Of a stretch of DNA of 64,000 nucleotides, positions 27,496-37,055 are shown piece after piece (within the stretch, counting starts at the first letter, position 1; each line of letters opens with the position of its first letter). Source of the stretch: Allobosea sp. WAO (GTDB lineage Bacteria; Pseudomonadota; Alphaproteobacteria; Rhizobiales; Beijerinckiaceae); the NCBI RefSeq assembly GCF_001509835.1, contig NZ_JXTJ01000004.1, positions 124,001-188,000 of the forward strand, given 5' to 3'. Under the pieces are notes generated by a model. That model made no database searches. It saw nothing but the letters and a program-made list of their open reading frames with translations, and was not told where the DNA came from. Both the position numbers and the translations under genes were made by a program.

Positions 27496-29745
27496 ATGAC
27501 GCCGCGCACGGAAGAGACGCCAAGGCGGGTTTCGGCCTGGCTCGGAGCCATGGTGGTCTGCTTCGCACTGGTCTCGGGGCTCGCGACCTTCCTCGTGCTC
27601 GCGGGCGCGACGCCGGTGGCGCCGGTGCACGAGGTCGTGCTTGGCCTCTTCGTCCTGAATGGCTTCCTGATCCTGCTGCTGCTGGTCATCGTCGCCGTCG
27701 AGGCGGCGGTGCTGATCCGGGCGAGGCGCGCGGGTGTCGCCGCCGCCGGGCTGCATGTGCGTATCGTCAGCCTGTTCAGCATCGTCGCCGCCTTGCCGGC
27801 GGCCTTGGTCGCGGTGGTCGCGACCGTGACGCTGGAGCGCGGCCTCGAACCCTGGTTCTCCGACCGGATGCGCGACGCGATCTTCAAATCGGTCGAGGTC
27901 GCCGATGCCTATACGGCCAGCCAGTGCCGGTCTCTCGGCCGTGAAATCCGCCTGCTGGCCGATGATCTCGGCCGGGCCAAGCCGGCTTTCGACGTCGACC
28001 GGCCGTGGTTCGAGAATTTTCTGACGGCACGTGCCACCGCACTCGGCCTGCCGGTGGTCTGGATCATGAAGCCGCCGGACACCGTTGTCGTCCGGGCCAA
28101 TATCGACGTGCTGCGCGGCGCGAGCAAACCCGACGCAGCCGCTTTCGAGGATGCCGAGACCTCACCCGAGCCGATCTGCGTCATACCGACGACAGGCCGT
28201 GTCTTCGGGGCGTTGGTGAAGCTCGCCTCCTATGATGGTGCGTTCCTCTATGTCGCGCGCGAGGTCGATCCGCTTGCGGTCGAATTCCCTGCGGTGGCTC
28301 GTGCCGCGGCGGTGGAATATCTCGGCATCGATGCGCGCAGGAAAGGCGTCCAGGTCGCCTTCGCCTCGATGTACGGGTTGATCGCGGTGATCCTGCTGCT
28401 TTCGGCGAGCTGGCTCGGGCTCAACTTCGCCAACGGTCTGGTCGCGCCGATTCGCCGGATGATCCACGCCACCGACCAGGTCTCCAGCGGGAACTTCTAC
28501 GTGCAGGTTCCGATCCGACGGGCGGAGGGCGATCTCGCTCATCTCGGCGAGACCTTCAACAAGATGACAGCGGAGCTCAGGCGACAGCGCGACGGGCTGG
28601 TGACGGCGAGCGAGGTGATAGACCGCCGCCGCCGCTTCACCGAGACGGTTCTTTCCGGCGTCTCGTCGGGCGTACTGAGTCTGGACGAAGGCGGCCATGT
28701 GACGATCAGCAACCGCTCGGCCGATGCCCTGCTCGGCACCGGAGGGCGCCTGCTCGGGCGCCCCATTGCTGAGGTTGCGCCGGAGATCGCCGAGTTCGTC
28801 TCGGAAGCGATGGCCAATCGCCAGCGCCTGAGCTCCGGCCAGGTCGCGATCACCCGTGGCGGGCGCGACCGCATGGTCAATATTCGCGCCGTGCGCGAGG
28901 GCGAGGGCGCCGGGGCCGGGCTGGTCGTGACGCTCGACGACATCACCGATCTCGTCACCGCCCAGCGCACTGCGGCCTGGGCCGATGTGGCGCGCCGCAT
29001 CGCGCATGAAATCAAGAACCCGCTGACGCCCATTCAGCTCTCTGCCGAGCGCATCCGCAGGAAGTTCGGCAAGGTCATCGTCGAGGACAAGGAGATCTTC
29101 GACCAGTGCACGGCGACGATCGTGCGGCAGGTCGACGACATCCGCCGCATGGTCGACGAATTCTCGTCCTTCGCGCGGATGCCGAAGCCCTCGCTGGCGC
29201 AGGAGGACATCGTCGAGACGGTTCGCCAGATCGTTTTCCTGATGCGGGTCGGCAATCCCGAACTCACCATCGCCGACACGCTGCCGGCCGAGCCGGTGAT
29301 GGCGCAGTTCGACCGCCGGTTGATCTCGCAGGCGCTGACCAATGTCATCAAGAACGCCACGGAGGCGGTCGAGGCGGTTCCGGCCGAGGAGCGCGGCAAG
29401 GGCCGGATTGACGTTACTCTGGAGCGCCATGGCGACGGCCGCATCGTCATCGACATCGTCGACAACGGCAAGGGCCTGCCCGCCGACCAGCGCCACAAGC
29501 TGCTGGAGCCCTATATGACGACCCGTGACGGCGGCACCGGCCTCGGCCTCGCGATCGTCGGCAAGATCCTCGAGGACCATGGCGGCGGCATCGAGCTGCT
29601 GGACCGGCCTGACAATGCGCGGGGTGCGCAGATCAGGCTCTGGTTCGTCGAGACCGGGCCGCCGGACAGTGGCGAAGAAACGTCAAAGACACGCAATGGA
29701 TCGGCGGAAAGCGCCGGAGGACAGATGAACGGGACCCAGGCATGA
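27496..29745 (+). CDS. ntrY: nitrogen regulation sensor kinase NtrY
   Basis: About 749 aa membrane histidine kinase. Three or more N-terminal membrane helices (AMVVCFALVSGLATFLVLAG; FVLNGFLILLLLVIVAV; IVSLFSIVAALPAALVAVVA), a periplasmic sensor of about 150 residues, another helix (YGLIAVILLLSASWLGL), HAMP, PAS (ETVLSGVSSGVLSLD), H-box [20 protein letters not shown] and G-boxes DNGKGLP / GTGLGLAIVGKILEDHGG. The start is uncertain: ATG 27496 has no clear ribosome site and a TTG at 27379 is possible. The last codon overlaps the ntrX start (ATGA). It phosphorylates NtrX; redox and nitrogen signals are reported for the family. Confidence 0.94.
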   Translation: MTPRTEETPRRVSAWLGAMVVCFALVSGLATFLVLAGATPVAPVHEVVLGLFVLNGFLILLLLVIVAVEAAVLIRARRAGVAAAGLHVRIVSLFSIVAALPAALVAVVATVTLERGLEPWFSDRMRDAIFKSVEVADAYTASQCRSLGREIRLLADDLGRAKPAFDVDRPWFENFLTARATALGLPVVWIMKPPDTVVVRANIDVLRGASKPDAAAFEDAETSPEPICVIPTTGRVFGALVKLASYDGAFLYVAREVDPLAVEFPAVARAAAVEYLGIDARRKGVQVAFASMYGLIAVILLLSASWLGLNFANGLVAPIRRMIHATDQVSSGNFYVQVPIRRAEGDLAHLGETFNKMTAELRRQRDGLVTASEVIDRRRRFTETVLSGVSSGVLSLDEGGHVTISNRSADALLGTGGRLLGRPIAEVAPEIAEFVSEAMANRQRLSSGQVAITRGGRDRMVNIRAVREGEGAGAGLVVTLDDITDLVTAQRTAAWADVARRIAHEIKNPLTPIQLSAERIRRKFGKVIVEDKEIFDQCTATIVRQVDDIRRMVDEFSSFARMPKPSLAQEDIVETVRQIVFLMRVGNPELTIADTLPAEPVMAQFDRRLISQALTNVIKNATEAVEAVPAEERGKGRIDVTLERHGDGRIVIDIVDNGKGLPADQRHKLLEPYMTTRDGGTGLGLAIVGKILEDHGGGIELLDRPDNARGAQIRLWFVETGPPDSGEETSKTRNGSAESAGGQMNGTQA

Positions 29746-31109
29746 GCGCTGACATTCTCGTCGTCGACGACGAGGCCGACATTCGCGAACTCGTCGCCGG
29801 ACTGCTCGAGGACGAGGGCTACCGGACACGCAAGGCGGGTTCGGCCGACGAGGCGCTGGCGGCGATCGCCGCACGACGACCAAACCTCGTCTTCCTCGAC
29901 ATCTGGCTGCAGGGCAGCCGGCTCGACGGCTTGCAGGTGCTGGAGCTGATCAAGGAGAGCCATCCCGAGCTCGCCGTGGTCATGATCTCCGGCCACGGCA
30001 ACATCGAGACGGCGGTCTCGGCGATCAAGCACGGCGCCTACGACTTCATCGAGAAGCCGTTCAAGGCCGACAGGCTGGTGCTCGTCGCCGAGCGTGCGCT
30101 CGAGGCGTCGCGGCTGCGCCGCGAGGTGCGCGACCTTAAGACGCGCTCGGTCCAGGCGAGCCGGATCGTCGGTCGGTCCACCGCAGTCAACCAGCTCAGG
30201 CAGACGCTGGAGCGCGTGGCGCCGACCAATGCGCGGGTGCTGATCACCGGGGAACCCGGCTGCGGCAAGGAGCTGACGGCGCGGACCCTGCACGAGGCTT
30301 CAACCCGCTCCGGCGGCCCGTTCATCGTCATCAATGCGGCGACGATCACTCCCGAGACGATGGAGGAGGAGCTCTTCGGCATCGAGGGCGGCGAGGGGCG
30401 CTCGCGCCGCGTCGGCGCGCTCGAGGAGGCGCATGGTGGCTCGCTCTATATCGACGAGATCGGCGACATGCCGCGCGAGACCCAGAACCGGATCCTGCGC
30501 GTGCTGGTCGACCAGAATTTCCAGCGCGTCGGCGGCGCGACCCGCGTCCATGTCGACGTGCGGATCATCTCATCGAGCAGTCGCGACCTCGTCAAGCTGA
30601 TCGCCGAGGGCCAGTTGCGCGAGGATCTCTATCACCGCCTCGGCGTGGTGCCGATCCGCGTCCCGGCGCTGTCGGAGCGGCGTGAGGACGTGCCGGAGCT
30701 GATCGAGTTCTTCATGGAGCAGATCTCGGTCGCCAGCGGCCTGCCCAAGCGCCGCATTGGCGGCGACGCGATGGCGATCCTGCAATCGCATGAATGGCCG
30801 GGGAACGTGCGCGAGCTGCGCAACAACGTCGAACGGCTCATGATTCTGACCAAGGGTGACCCCGGCGCGGAGATCACCGTCGAGATGCTGCCGGCCGAGG
30901 TCGGGGCGATGGTTCCGACGACGCCTTCCGGCTCCGGCGGCGAGAAACTGATGAGCCTGCCGCTGCGCGATGCCCGCGAGATCTTCGAGCGCGAGTACCT
31001 GATGGCGCAGATCGCCCGCTTCTCCGGTAACATCTCGCGCACCGCGGAGTTCATCGGCATGGAGCGCTCGGCGCTTCATCGCAAGCTGAAATCGCTGGGG
31101 GTGGGGTAG
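29742..31109 (+). CDS. ntrX: nitrogen response regulator NtrX
   Basis: 455 aa with receiver (Asp53 in FLDIWLQGS), AAA+ domain (Walker A GEPGCGKE, Walker B LYIDEIGD) and Fis-type C-terminus (NISRTAEFIGMERSALHRKL). In the AAA+ domain the loop after ELFG reads IEGGEGRSRRVGALEE, so the sigma-54 contact motif GAFTGA present in NtrC is missing. It probably acts with sigma-70-type polymerase or as a repressor. The start overlaps ntrY by 4 bp, implying coupled translation. Confidence 0.96.
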   Translation: MSADILVVDDEADIRELVAGLLEDEGYRTRKAGSADEALAAIAARRPNLVFLDIWLQGSRLDGLQVLELIKESHPELAVVMISGHGNIETAVSAIKHGAYDFIEKPFKADRLVLVAERALEASRLRREVRDLKTRSVQASRIVGRSTAVNQLRQTLERVAPTNARVLITGEPGCGKELTARTLHEASTRSGGPFIVINAATITPETMEEELFGIEGGEGRSRRVGALEEAHGGSLYIDEIGDMPRETQNRILRVLVDQNFQRVGGATRVHVDVRIISSSSRDLVKLIAEGQLREDLYHRLGVVPIRVPALSERREDVPELIEFFMEQISVASGLPKRRIGGDAMAILQSHEWPGNVRELRNNVERLMILTKGDPGAEITVEMLPAEVGAMVPTTPSGSGGEKLMSLPLRDAREIFEREYLMAQIARFSGNISRTAEFIGMERSALHRKLKSLGVG

Positions 31110-31163
31110 TTCCGGGCGCGCGCAATGCGTTTCGCGCAAGGCGATCGCCTAAAAATGGTGCAC

Positions 31164-31176
31164 CGCAACCCTTGCG
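31164..31176. promoter_or_regulatory. perfect dyad upstream of hfq, NtrX-motif-like
   Basis: CGCAA-CCC-TTGCG, a perfect 5-bp inverted repeat, lies 129 bp before the hfq ATG and just after ntrX. It fits CAA-N(2-5)-TTG, a motif reported for NtrX binding in Brucella and Sinorhizobium as I recall it; such a short motif is also common by chance. ATGGTGCA and CCCTTGCGC near it also occur in the dusB upstream region (22655 and 22683). The rest of the 195-bp gap shows no gene. Confidence 0.35.
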
Positions 31177-31304
31177 CGACAAGGCCCCCTCACGATCTAA
31201 TGAAGTGTCGGTGTTCCGAAGCGCGACGGCTCTCGTCGTAGTCCAACGGAACGATCTGGATCGCATGCGCAAGCCGATTGCGGTCCCAACAACAGAGGCA
31301 AAAC

Positions 31305-31553
31305 ATGGCCGCAGAGCGGGCTCAAAATCTCCAGGACACGTTTCTCAACCACGTCCGCAAGCAGAAGATTCCCCTCACCATTTTCCTTGTGAACGGCGTC
31401 AAATTGCAGGGCGTCGTCACCTGGTTCGACAATTTCTGCGTGTTGCTGCGCCGCGATGGCCACTCGCAGCTCGTCTACAAGCATGCGATCTCGACGATCA
31501 TGCCCGGTCATCCGGTGCAGCTGTTCGAGTCCGAGGAACAGGAAAAGGCCTAA
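31305..31553 (+). CDS. hfq: RNA chaperone Hfq
   Basis: 82 aa from ATG 31305, preceded by AGAGG. Sm1 ([25 protein letters not shown] and [10 protein letters not shown]) and Sm2 ([10 protein letters not shown]) motifs are complete; in enterobacteria the equivalent of the latter is YKHAISTVVP. Hexameric ring that pairs small RNAs with mRNAs. hflX follows after 3 bp, so the hfq-hflX pair is one transcript. Confidence 0.98.
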   Translation: MAAERAQNLQDTFLNHVRKQKIPLTIFLVNGVKLQGVVTWFDNFCVLLRRDGHSQLVYKHAISTIMPGHPVQLFESEEQEKA

Positions 31554-31556
31554 GTC

Positions 31557-32954
31557 GTGGCCGGCATGGCCGGAACTGACGACGACGCCTCGGCAGGCAA
31601 GCCGATCGACGCGGCCGAACATGCGGTCGCAGCCGGTACTCGCGCCTTTGTGATCGGCCCCTATCTGGCGCGTCAGGCGCCGGGTAGGGCGATCGCGGCC
31701 GACGAGAACCAGCGCAGCTACGCGGCGCGTCTCGACGAGGCGATCGGTCTTGCAGGCGCCATCGACCTGCAGGTGGTCGAGGCGATCCAGGTCATGCTGA
31801 GCGCTCTGCGTCCTGCGACCTATCTCGGCAAGGGCAAGGTCGAGGAGCTGGCCGAACGGGTCAAGCTCGAGGAGATCGGGCTCGTCGTGATGGACTGCGC
31901 GCTGTCGCCGGTGCAGCAGCGTAACCTCGAAAAGGCCTTCGGCTGCAAGGTCATCGACCGGACCGGGCTGATCCTCGAGATCTTCGGCCGTCGCGCCCGC
32001 ACGCGCGAAGGCACGCTGCAGGTCGAACTCGCGCATCTGAACTATCAGAAGAGCCGTCTGGTGCGGTCCTGGACCCACCTCGAACGGCAGCGCGGCGGTT
32101 TCGGCTTCCTCGGCGGGCCGGGCGAAACCCAGATCGAGGCCGACAGGCGGGTCATCCAGGAGCGGATGACCAAGATCGAGCGCGATCTCGAGACGGTCAA
32201 GCGCACGCGGTCGCTGCACCGGGCGAGCCGCAAGCGTGTGCCCTATCCTATCGTGGCGCTGGTCGGCTACACCAATGCCGGCAAGTCGACGCTGTTCAAC
32301 CGGCTGACCTCGGCCGAGGTGCTGGCGCAGGACATGCTGTTCGCGACGCTCGATCCGACGGCGCGGGCGCTCAAGCTGCCGCATGGCGCGAAGATCCTGC
32401 TCTCAGACACGGTCGGATTCATCTCGGATCTGCCGACGCAACTCATCGCCGCCTTCAGGGCGACGCTGGAAGACGCGATCGAGGCCGACGTGCTGCTGCA
32501 TGTGCGCGACGTCTCGCATGAGGACACGCAGGCCCAGGCCACCGATGTCCGCGCCATCCTGCGTGATCTCGGGATCGATCCGGAGGATGGCCGGCGCGTC
32601 ATCGAGGTCTGGAACAAGGCCGATCTGCTCGAAGATGCGGAGCGCGAGCGCCAGGCGGCGCTGGCCGAACTCAAGCCGGAAGCGACTCGCCCCGTTCTGG
32701 TCTCTGCCCTGACCGGCGAAGGCATGGCCCGTTTGACCGATGCCATTGAGGCGAGGATAGCCAAAAGCCGGCCGGTCTACAGGCTGGTGCTGGCGCCGGG
32801 CGATGGAAAGTCGCTGGCTTGGCTGCATGCCAACGGTGAGATCCTGACGCGCAGCGACGGCGAGGACGGGGCGCTCAGCCTGCTGGTGCGTCTGCCGCCC
32901 GAGCGGGAAGGGGCCTTCACCGCACGCTTCCCTGAGGCGGAGCGGGAACGGTAG
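31557..32954 (+). CDS. hflX: GTPase HflX
   Basis: 465 aa. N-terminal HflX domain ([47 protein letters not shown]), then a G domain with G1 [10 protein letters not shown]3 [10 protein letters not shown] and G4 NKADL. A ribosome-associated GTPase that splits or rescues stalled ribosomes. GTG start 31557 lies 3 bp after the hfq stop; an ATG two codons on (31563) is an alternative. Confidence 0.96.
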   Translation: MAGMAGTDDDASAGKPIDAAEHAVAAGTRAFVIGPYLARQAPGRAIAADENQRSYAARLDEAIGLAGAIDLQVVEAIQVMLSALRPATYLGKGKVEELAERVKLEEIGLVVMDCALSPVQQRNLEKAFGCKVIDRTGLILEIFGRRARTREGTLQVELAHLNYQKSRLVRSWTHLERQRGGFGFLGGPGETQIEADRRVIQERMTKIERDLETVKRTRSLHRASRKRVPYPIVALVGYTNAGKSTLFNRLTSAEVLAQDMLFATLDPTARALKLPHGAKILLSDTVGFISDLPTQLIAAFRATLEDAIEADVLLHVRDVSHEDTQAQATDVRAILRDLGIDPEDGRRVIEVWNKADLLEDAERERQAALAELKPEATRPVLVSALTGEGMARLTDAIEARIAKSRPVYRLVLAPGDGKSLAWLHANGEILTRSDGEDGALSLLVRLPPEREGAFTARFPEAERER

Positions 32955-33015
32955 TTCGTTTCGCCTGCCGCTGGGAGCAGAGTTGCGATTCGCTCTTCCT
33001 CAGAGCGCGCGCTTC

Positions 33016-33044
33016 GTCCGAGAGCCCCCTCCCGGCTTTCGGAC
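33016..33044. terminator. hairpin between convergent hflX and hspQ
   Basis: GTCCGAGAGCC pairs with GGCTTTCGGAC (11 bp with one G-U pair) around a 7-nt loop, in the 100-bp gap between the two stops. No T tract follows on either strand. It could end both transcripts. Confidence 0.5.
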
Positions 33045-33056
33045 AGATTCTCCAGC

Positions 33057-33386
33057 CTAGTTCAGCTCGACCTTGTCGAGCCGGTAGCGCCCCTTGCGAT
33101 CGCGTCGGAAGAATTCGCGCGCCTGCGGATGGCGGATCGGCTGGCCGGTCTCGTCGCTGACCAGGTTCTGCTCGGAGACATAGGCGACGTATTCAGTCTC
33201 CTCGTTCTCGGCGAACAGATGATAGAAGGGCTGATCCTTGGACGGGCGCAGATGTTCGGGGATCGCGAGCCACCATTCCTCGGAATTGGAAAAGACCGGA
33301 TCGACATCGAAGATCACGCCGCGGAACGGGTAGACGCGATGGCGTACCACCTGCCCGATGCGGAATTTCGCGGTTCTTGCTTCCAT
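33057..33386 (-). CDS. hspQ: heat shock protein HspQ (hemimethylated-DNA-binding, YccV-like)
   Basis: 109 aa from ATG 33386, which has AAGGAAC upstream. The family signatures KFRIGQVVRHRVYPFRGVIFDVDPVF and QPFYHLFAENEETEYVAYVSEQNL are intact. HspQ modulates Lon proteolysis in enterobacteria; an older name refers to binding hemimethylated DNA. Single gene converging on hflX. Confidence 0.93.
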   Translation of the reverse strand: MEARTAKFRIGQVVRHRVYPFRGVIFDVDPVFSNSEEWWLAIPEHLRPSKDQPFYHLFAENEETEYVAYVSEQNLVSDETGQPIRHPQAREFFRRDRKGRYRLDKVELN

Positions 33387-33507
33387 GTTCCTTCGATCTG
33401 TTTCTGAGATGACAGGGATTCGCCCCGCCAGCATGCGTCGCCATCCAAGGCCTGACCTAGGATTGCGCCGGCAATAGGTCAATCTCCGCCGCAGTCACGA
33501 CTTCGCG

Positions 33508-34557
33508 TCAGAAGCCGTAGCGCGCCGCCAGGGCCGGGTCCCGTCCCGCAACCTGCTTGGCCAGGTCGACGATGACCTTCGCCTGCTTCCAGGTTGCGTC
33601 GTCCTGCATCTTGCCGTCGATCATCACCGCGCCGGAACCGTCGGGCATGGCTTCCAGGATTCGCTGGGCGAAGGCGACTTCGTCCGGGTCCGGGCTGAAG
33701 ACGCGCTTGGCGATTTCGATCTGCGAAGGATGGAGCGTCCAGGCGCCGGCGCAGCCGAGCAGGAAGGCATTGCGGAACTGCGCCTCGCAGGCGGCCCCGT
33801 CCGAGAAATCGCCGAAAGGACCATAGAACGGCTTCAGGCCGGCCGAGGCGCAGGCATCGACCATCTTCGCGAGGGTATAATGCCAGAGGTCCTGCTGGGC
33901 GACGGCACGGGGCCCGCCATCGGCCGTGGGGTCGGCGATGACCTTGTACTCCGGATGTCCGCCGCCGACGCGCGTCGTCTTCATCGCGCGCGAGGCGGCA
34001 AGGTCCGCCGGGCCGAGGCTCATGCCGTGCATGCGCGGGGAGGCGGTGGCGATCGCATCGACATTCTTGACGCCCTCGGCTGTTTCCAAGATTGCGTGGA
34101 TCAGCACGGGCTTGCGCAGGGCGTGCCGCGCCTCGTACTGCGCCAGCAGCTGATCGACATAGTGGATGTCCCAGGGGCCCTCGACCTTAGGCACCATGAC
34201 CACATCGAGCTTGCCGCCGATCTCGCTCATGATCGCGGTGATGTCGTCGAGGAACCAGGGCGAGTTCAGCGCATTGACCCGCGTCCACAGGCCGGTCGCG
34301 CCAAAATCGGTCTCCTTCGCCAGTTCGATGAAGCCGTCGCGCGCCGCCTGCTTGGCCTCGACCGGGATCGCATCCTCGAGGTTGCCGAGCACGATGTCGA
34401 CTTGGCCGGCGAGTTCGGGGACCTTGGCGCGGACCTTCTCCAGATGTGGCGGAACGAAATGGATCATCCGCTCCAGGCGCAGCGGCAATTCGCGATAGGG
34501 TTCCGGCGCGCCGATCGCCAGGGAACGGAAGAACTGGCGAGGCGTCTTCGTAGTCAT
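33508..34557 (-). CDS. HpcH/HpaI aldolase family CoA-ester lyase
   Basis: 349 aa. A (beta/alpha)8 enzyme of the citrate-lyase-beta/malyl-CoA-lyase type: [17 protein letters not shown] holds the metal-binding acidic residues, [11 protein letters not shown] and [19 protein letters not shown] carry the second metal Glu, and [13 protein letters not shown] is the conserved C-terminal segment. Candidates are malyl-CoA, methylmalyl-CoA or citramalyl-CoA lyase; sequence alone does not decide. The length (about 30 aa more than classic malyl-CoA lyase) points to a distinct subgroup. ATG 34557 has GGAG 6 nt upstream. Confidence 0.85.
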   Translation of the reverse strand: MTTKTPRQFFRSLAIGAPEPYRELPLRLERMIHFVPPHLEKVRAKVPELAGQVDIVLGNLEDAIPVEAKQAARDGFIELAKETDFGATGLWTRVNALNSPWFLDDITAIMSEIGGKLDVVMVPKVEGPWDIHYVDQLLAQYEARHALRKPVLIHAILETAEGVKNVDAIATASPRMHGMSLGPADLAASRAMKTTRVGGGHPEYKVIADPTADGGPRAVAQQDLWHYTLAKMVDACASAGLKPFYGPFGDFSDGAACEAQFRNAFLLGCAGAWTLHPSQIEIAKRVFSPDPDEVAFAQRILEAMPDGSGAVMIDGKMQDDATWKQAKVIVDLAKQVAGRDPALAARYGF

Positions 34558-34733
34558 GCTCGGCTCCATGCTGCGCTGCAGCGAGTGTGGCCGAGAGAGC
34601 CGGCGCCGTCCACTCGCCTTTGGGCGGAGCTGGGCAGGTTAATTGTCCTAGGAAAATAAGCCTTCAGCCAAGAGCAGGAAAATGATCCGTTCGGCGCGGC
34701 GCAATAAAGGAGCCTGTCGGAGCTCCGGCGAGT

Positions 34734-35879
34734 TCAGTTCCGGGTGAAGGGCGTTTCAAGGACGACGCGCAGCGGGCTGCCGATACGGTCGCGCGGCTCG
34801 ATCCCGCCGCGCAGGTTGAGCGCGTCGCTGGCGAAATCGGGATCGTGCAGGCTCGCCTCGCGCACCCGCAGCTTGCGCTGGAAGCTGCGCATCTCGGCCT
34901 CGCGGTGAGAGATTCCGACCCTGGCATCGATCTCGCGCCGCTGGTTCGCGTTCAGGTCGGCAGAGGCCCGGAAATCCCGGAAATCCGAGGCCGTGTACGG
35001 CCATTTCGTCGAGCCGGCGAAGGTTCGCACCTTCCCGTCCAGAACGACGCTGTCGCCCGGCCGCAAGGTGATGTCGCGCAGCAAGGAGACGCGACGCTCG
35101 CCCCGGTTGACGATGGCCGGACGGCAGGCTGGATCGGAGGATTGCTCGTAGCCATAGGCGACCGGGAGGGCGCCATAGGTCTTGCCGTCGGGGCCGACGG
35201 CACCATCGATCGTCGTGGCACCGGCGGCAACCTTGAAGACCTTGACCGGAATGCCGGGATTGCTGGCCTGGCAAAGCGCCTCATGTGCCTTCAGATCGCT
35301 CTGGCTCCTGAGATAGCCGATCGGGGCGTGGAAGCCGTCGCACATGCGCACGCAGATGGTGCGCGTCACGTCGGCCGCGCCGGAGACGGTGTCGTAGCGG
35401 ATCGCTGGCTGGCGCTTGGCTGCGCGCTTGGGCGTCGCCTCGCGCCGCTTGAACGGGTTCAACTCGACCGCCGGGTGCCGGATCACGCCGTCGGGACGAG
35501 CCTGCCAGAGCGGCAGAGTCCAGAGATTGCGGTCGGGGGCGTAAGCTCTCGTGGAGGCATAGACCGCGCGCGGAGCCGCTTCGCGTTGCGCCTGCCGGGT
35601 TGCTGCCTCCTGCCGATGGAAGGCGCGGATTCCGGCATCGTCCTCGGCCTGGACGAGGGAAACCGTAAGCACTGCGCCGCTCGCGCCAAGCGCAAGACCA
35701 AGCCCCGTCATCGCTGCCAGACGCAAGGGCTTGCGCCCGCGGCCTGGCAGAGAGGTAGAATCTGAAACGGAAACGGCGGCAGGTGCCGCCTTGGAAGCAA
35801 TCGATTCGATATTACGGACACGAAACACCGCGATCACTCCATCGCTCGCTGGTTCAGCTGTCCGCCGCAAACGAGCCAT
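34734..35879 (-). CDS. DUF2865 protein A
   Basis: Up to 381 aa. One membrane helix or signal anchor (LAAMTGLGLALGASGAVLTVSLV) followed by the sequence EDDAGIRAFHR and, near residue 170, the DUF2865 core: TICVRMCDGFHAPIGYLRSQSD, LCQASNPGIPVKVF, YGYEQSSDPACR. Conserved Cys pairs suggest disulphides in the periplasm. ATG 35879 lacks a ribosome site and lies in an AT-rich segment that may be the promoter; GTG 35828, with GGAG 7 nt upstream, is a good alternative. Its paralogue follows upstream on the same strand. Confidence 0.85.
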   Translation of the reverse strand: MARLRRTAEPASDGVIAVFRVRNIESIASKAAPAAVSVSDSTSLPGRGRKPLRLAAMTGLGLALGASGAVLTVSLVQAEDDAGIRAFHRQEAATRQAQREAAPRAVYASTRAYAPDRNLWTLPLWQARPDGVIRHPAVELNPFKRREATPKRAAKRQPAIRYDTVSGAADVTRTICVRMCDGFHAPIGYLRSQSDLKAHEALCQASNPGIPVKVFKVAAGATTIDGAVGPDGKTYGALPVAYGYEQSSDPACRPAIVNRGERRVSLLRDITLRPGDSVVLDGKVRTFAGSTKWPYTASDFRDFRASADLNANQRREIDARVGISHREAEMRSFQRKLRVREASLHDPDFASDALNLRGGIEPRDRIGSPLRVVLETPFTRN

Positions 35880-35985
35880 AATTTACTTTTTGTTAGTATT
35901 CAATCGCCGGACGCCGCAACGGCAAACGGGCGCGATGCTTAACGTCGCGCCCGCCGCGAAGCTCAGTCGATGGCTTGTTCCTGCG

Positions 35986-36924
35986 TTAGCGCAGGATCGT
36001 CTCGCGCAATGTCGCTGACAGCGGCGTATCGGCGCCGAGCGTGCCGCGAAGTTCGGCGATATCTGCGAGTTCGCGCGGCGCCTCGCGCACCTGCAGGCTC
36101 TGGCGCAGGAGCTTCTGGCGGGTCTCGGCCTGGGTGATGCCGACGGTCTCGTCGATCATCCGTCTCGTCGTCGAGCCGAGCTTTGCGGCCTGGCGGAAAT
36201 CCGCGAAATCGCCGGCTTCGTAGGGAAAGGCTGAGGAGCCCGTGAAGGTCTCGACCTTGCCGTCGAGGACGATGGAGTCGCCCGGACGCAAGGTGATGTC
36301 GCGCAGCAGGGAGATGTGCCGTTCGCCGGCGGTGACGATGGCCGGCCGGCAGATCGGATCGGCCTTCTTCTCATAGGCATAGGCGTTCGGCAGCGCGGTA
36401 TAGCTCGTGCCGTCGCCGGCGACGGCGCGGTCGACCGATATGGCGCCCGCCGACAGCCGGAACAGCTTGACGGGAACGCCGGGGTTCTGGGCCTCGCACA
36501 GGGCCTCCTGCGCACTGAAATCCGCTCGCGAGCGGGCATGGCCGAGGGGGGCATGGAAGCCGTCGCAAAGCCGCACACAGATCGTGCGTCCGGCTCCGCC
36601 GCTCCAGGCAATGCTCTCCTGATTGCGAGGCGTAGCTAGCCGCAGCGTCGGACGGACCGGCTGGCCGAGGCGAAACTCGGCTCGCGTTGCGAGGGGTGGG
36701 CGGGCGAACCGGAAAGGGCTTGGCGCAAAGGCCGCGCTCGTTGCCGGGCGGCCGGCCGATCTGGCTGCTTCGTCACGGTGGAAGGCACGGATGCCGGCAT
36801 CGTCCTCGGCGAGCACCAGAGTGGACGCCGCAAGCGCTGTCGCAGCGCAAAGAGCGGCCGTGAGGAGGCCGAGCGGGCGGATGCGGCGCGGCCGCTCTCC
36901 CATACCTGCCCGAACGCCTGACAT
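35986..36924 (-). CDS. DUF2865 protein B
   Basis: 312 aa from ATG 36924 (GGGGGAG 9 nt upstream). Signal peptide (LGLLTAALCAATALAASTLVLA) followed by EDDAGIRAFHRDEA, the same junction as in protein A, then the core TICVRLCDGFHAPLGHARSRAD, LCEAQNPGVPVKLF and SLLRDITLRPGDSIVLDGKV. It is a clear tandem paralogue of the gene at 34734, shorter in the linker. Role unknown; an envelope location is inferred. The AT-rich 106-bp gap between the two genes probably carries a separate promoter for protein A. Confidence 0.87.
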   Translation of the reverse strand: MSGVRAGMGERPRRIRPLGLLTAALCAATALAASTLVLAEDDAGIRAFHRDEAARSAGRPATSAAFAPSPFRFARPPLATRAEFRLGQPVRPTLRLATPRNQESIAWSGGAGRTICVRLCDGFHAPLGHARSRADFSAQEALCEAQNPGVPVKLFRLSAGAISVDRAVAGDGTSYTALPNAYAYEKKADPICRPAIVTAGERHISLLRDITLRPGDSIVLDGKVETFTGSSAFPYEAGDFADFRQAAKLGSTTRRMIDETVGITQAETRQKLLRQSLQVREAPRELADIAELRGTLGADTPLSATLRETILR

Positions 36925-37055
36925 ATCCTTGCGCTCCCCCACGAAGCTCGTCTCGGGGAAAGCGATAGGTCGAAGGCTGTTCAGAACGCTCGAAAAAATC
37001 CTCGAAAATTTGAACGATCGAACCGCAAGAGCCGAGGATCCTTAACGGATCGCGA

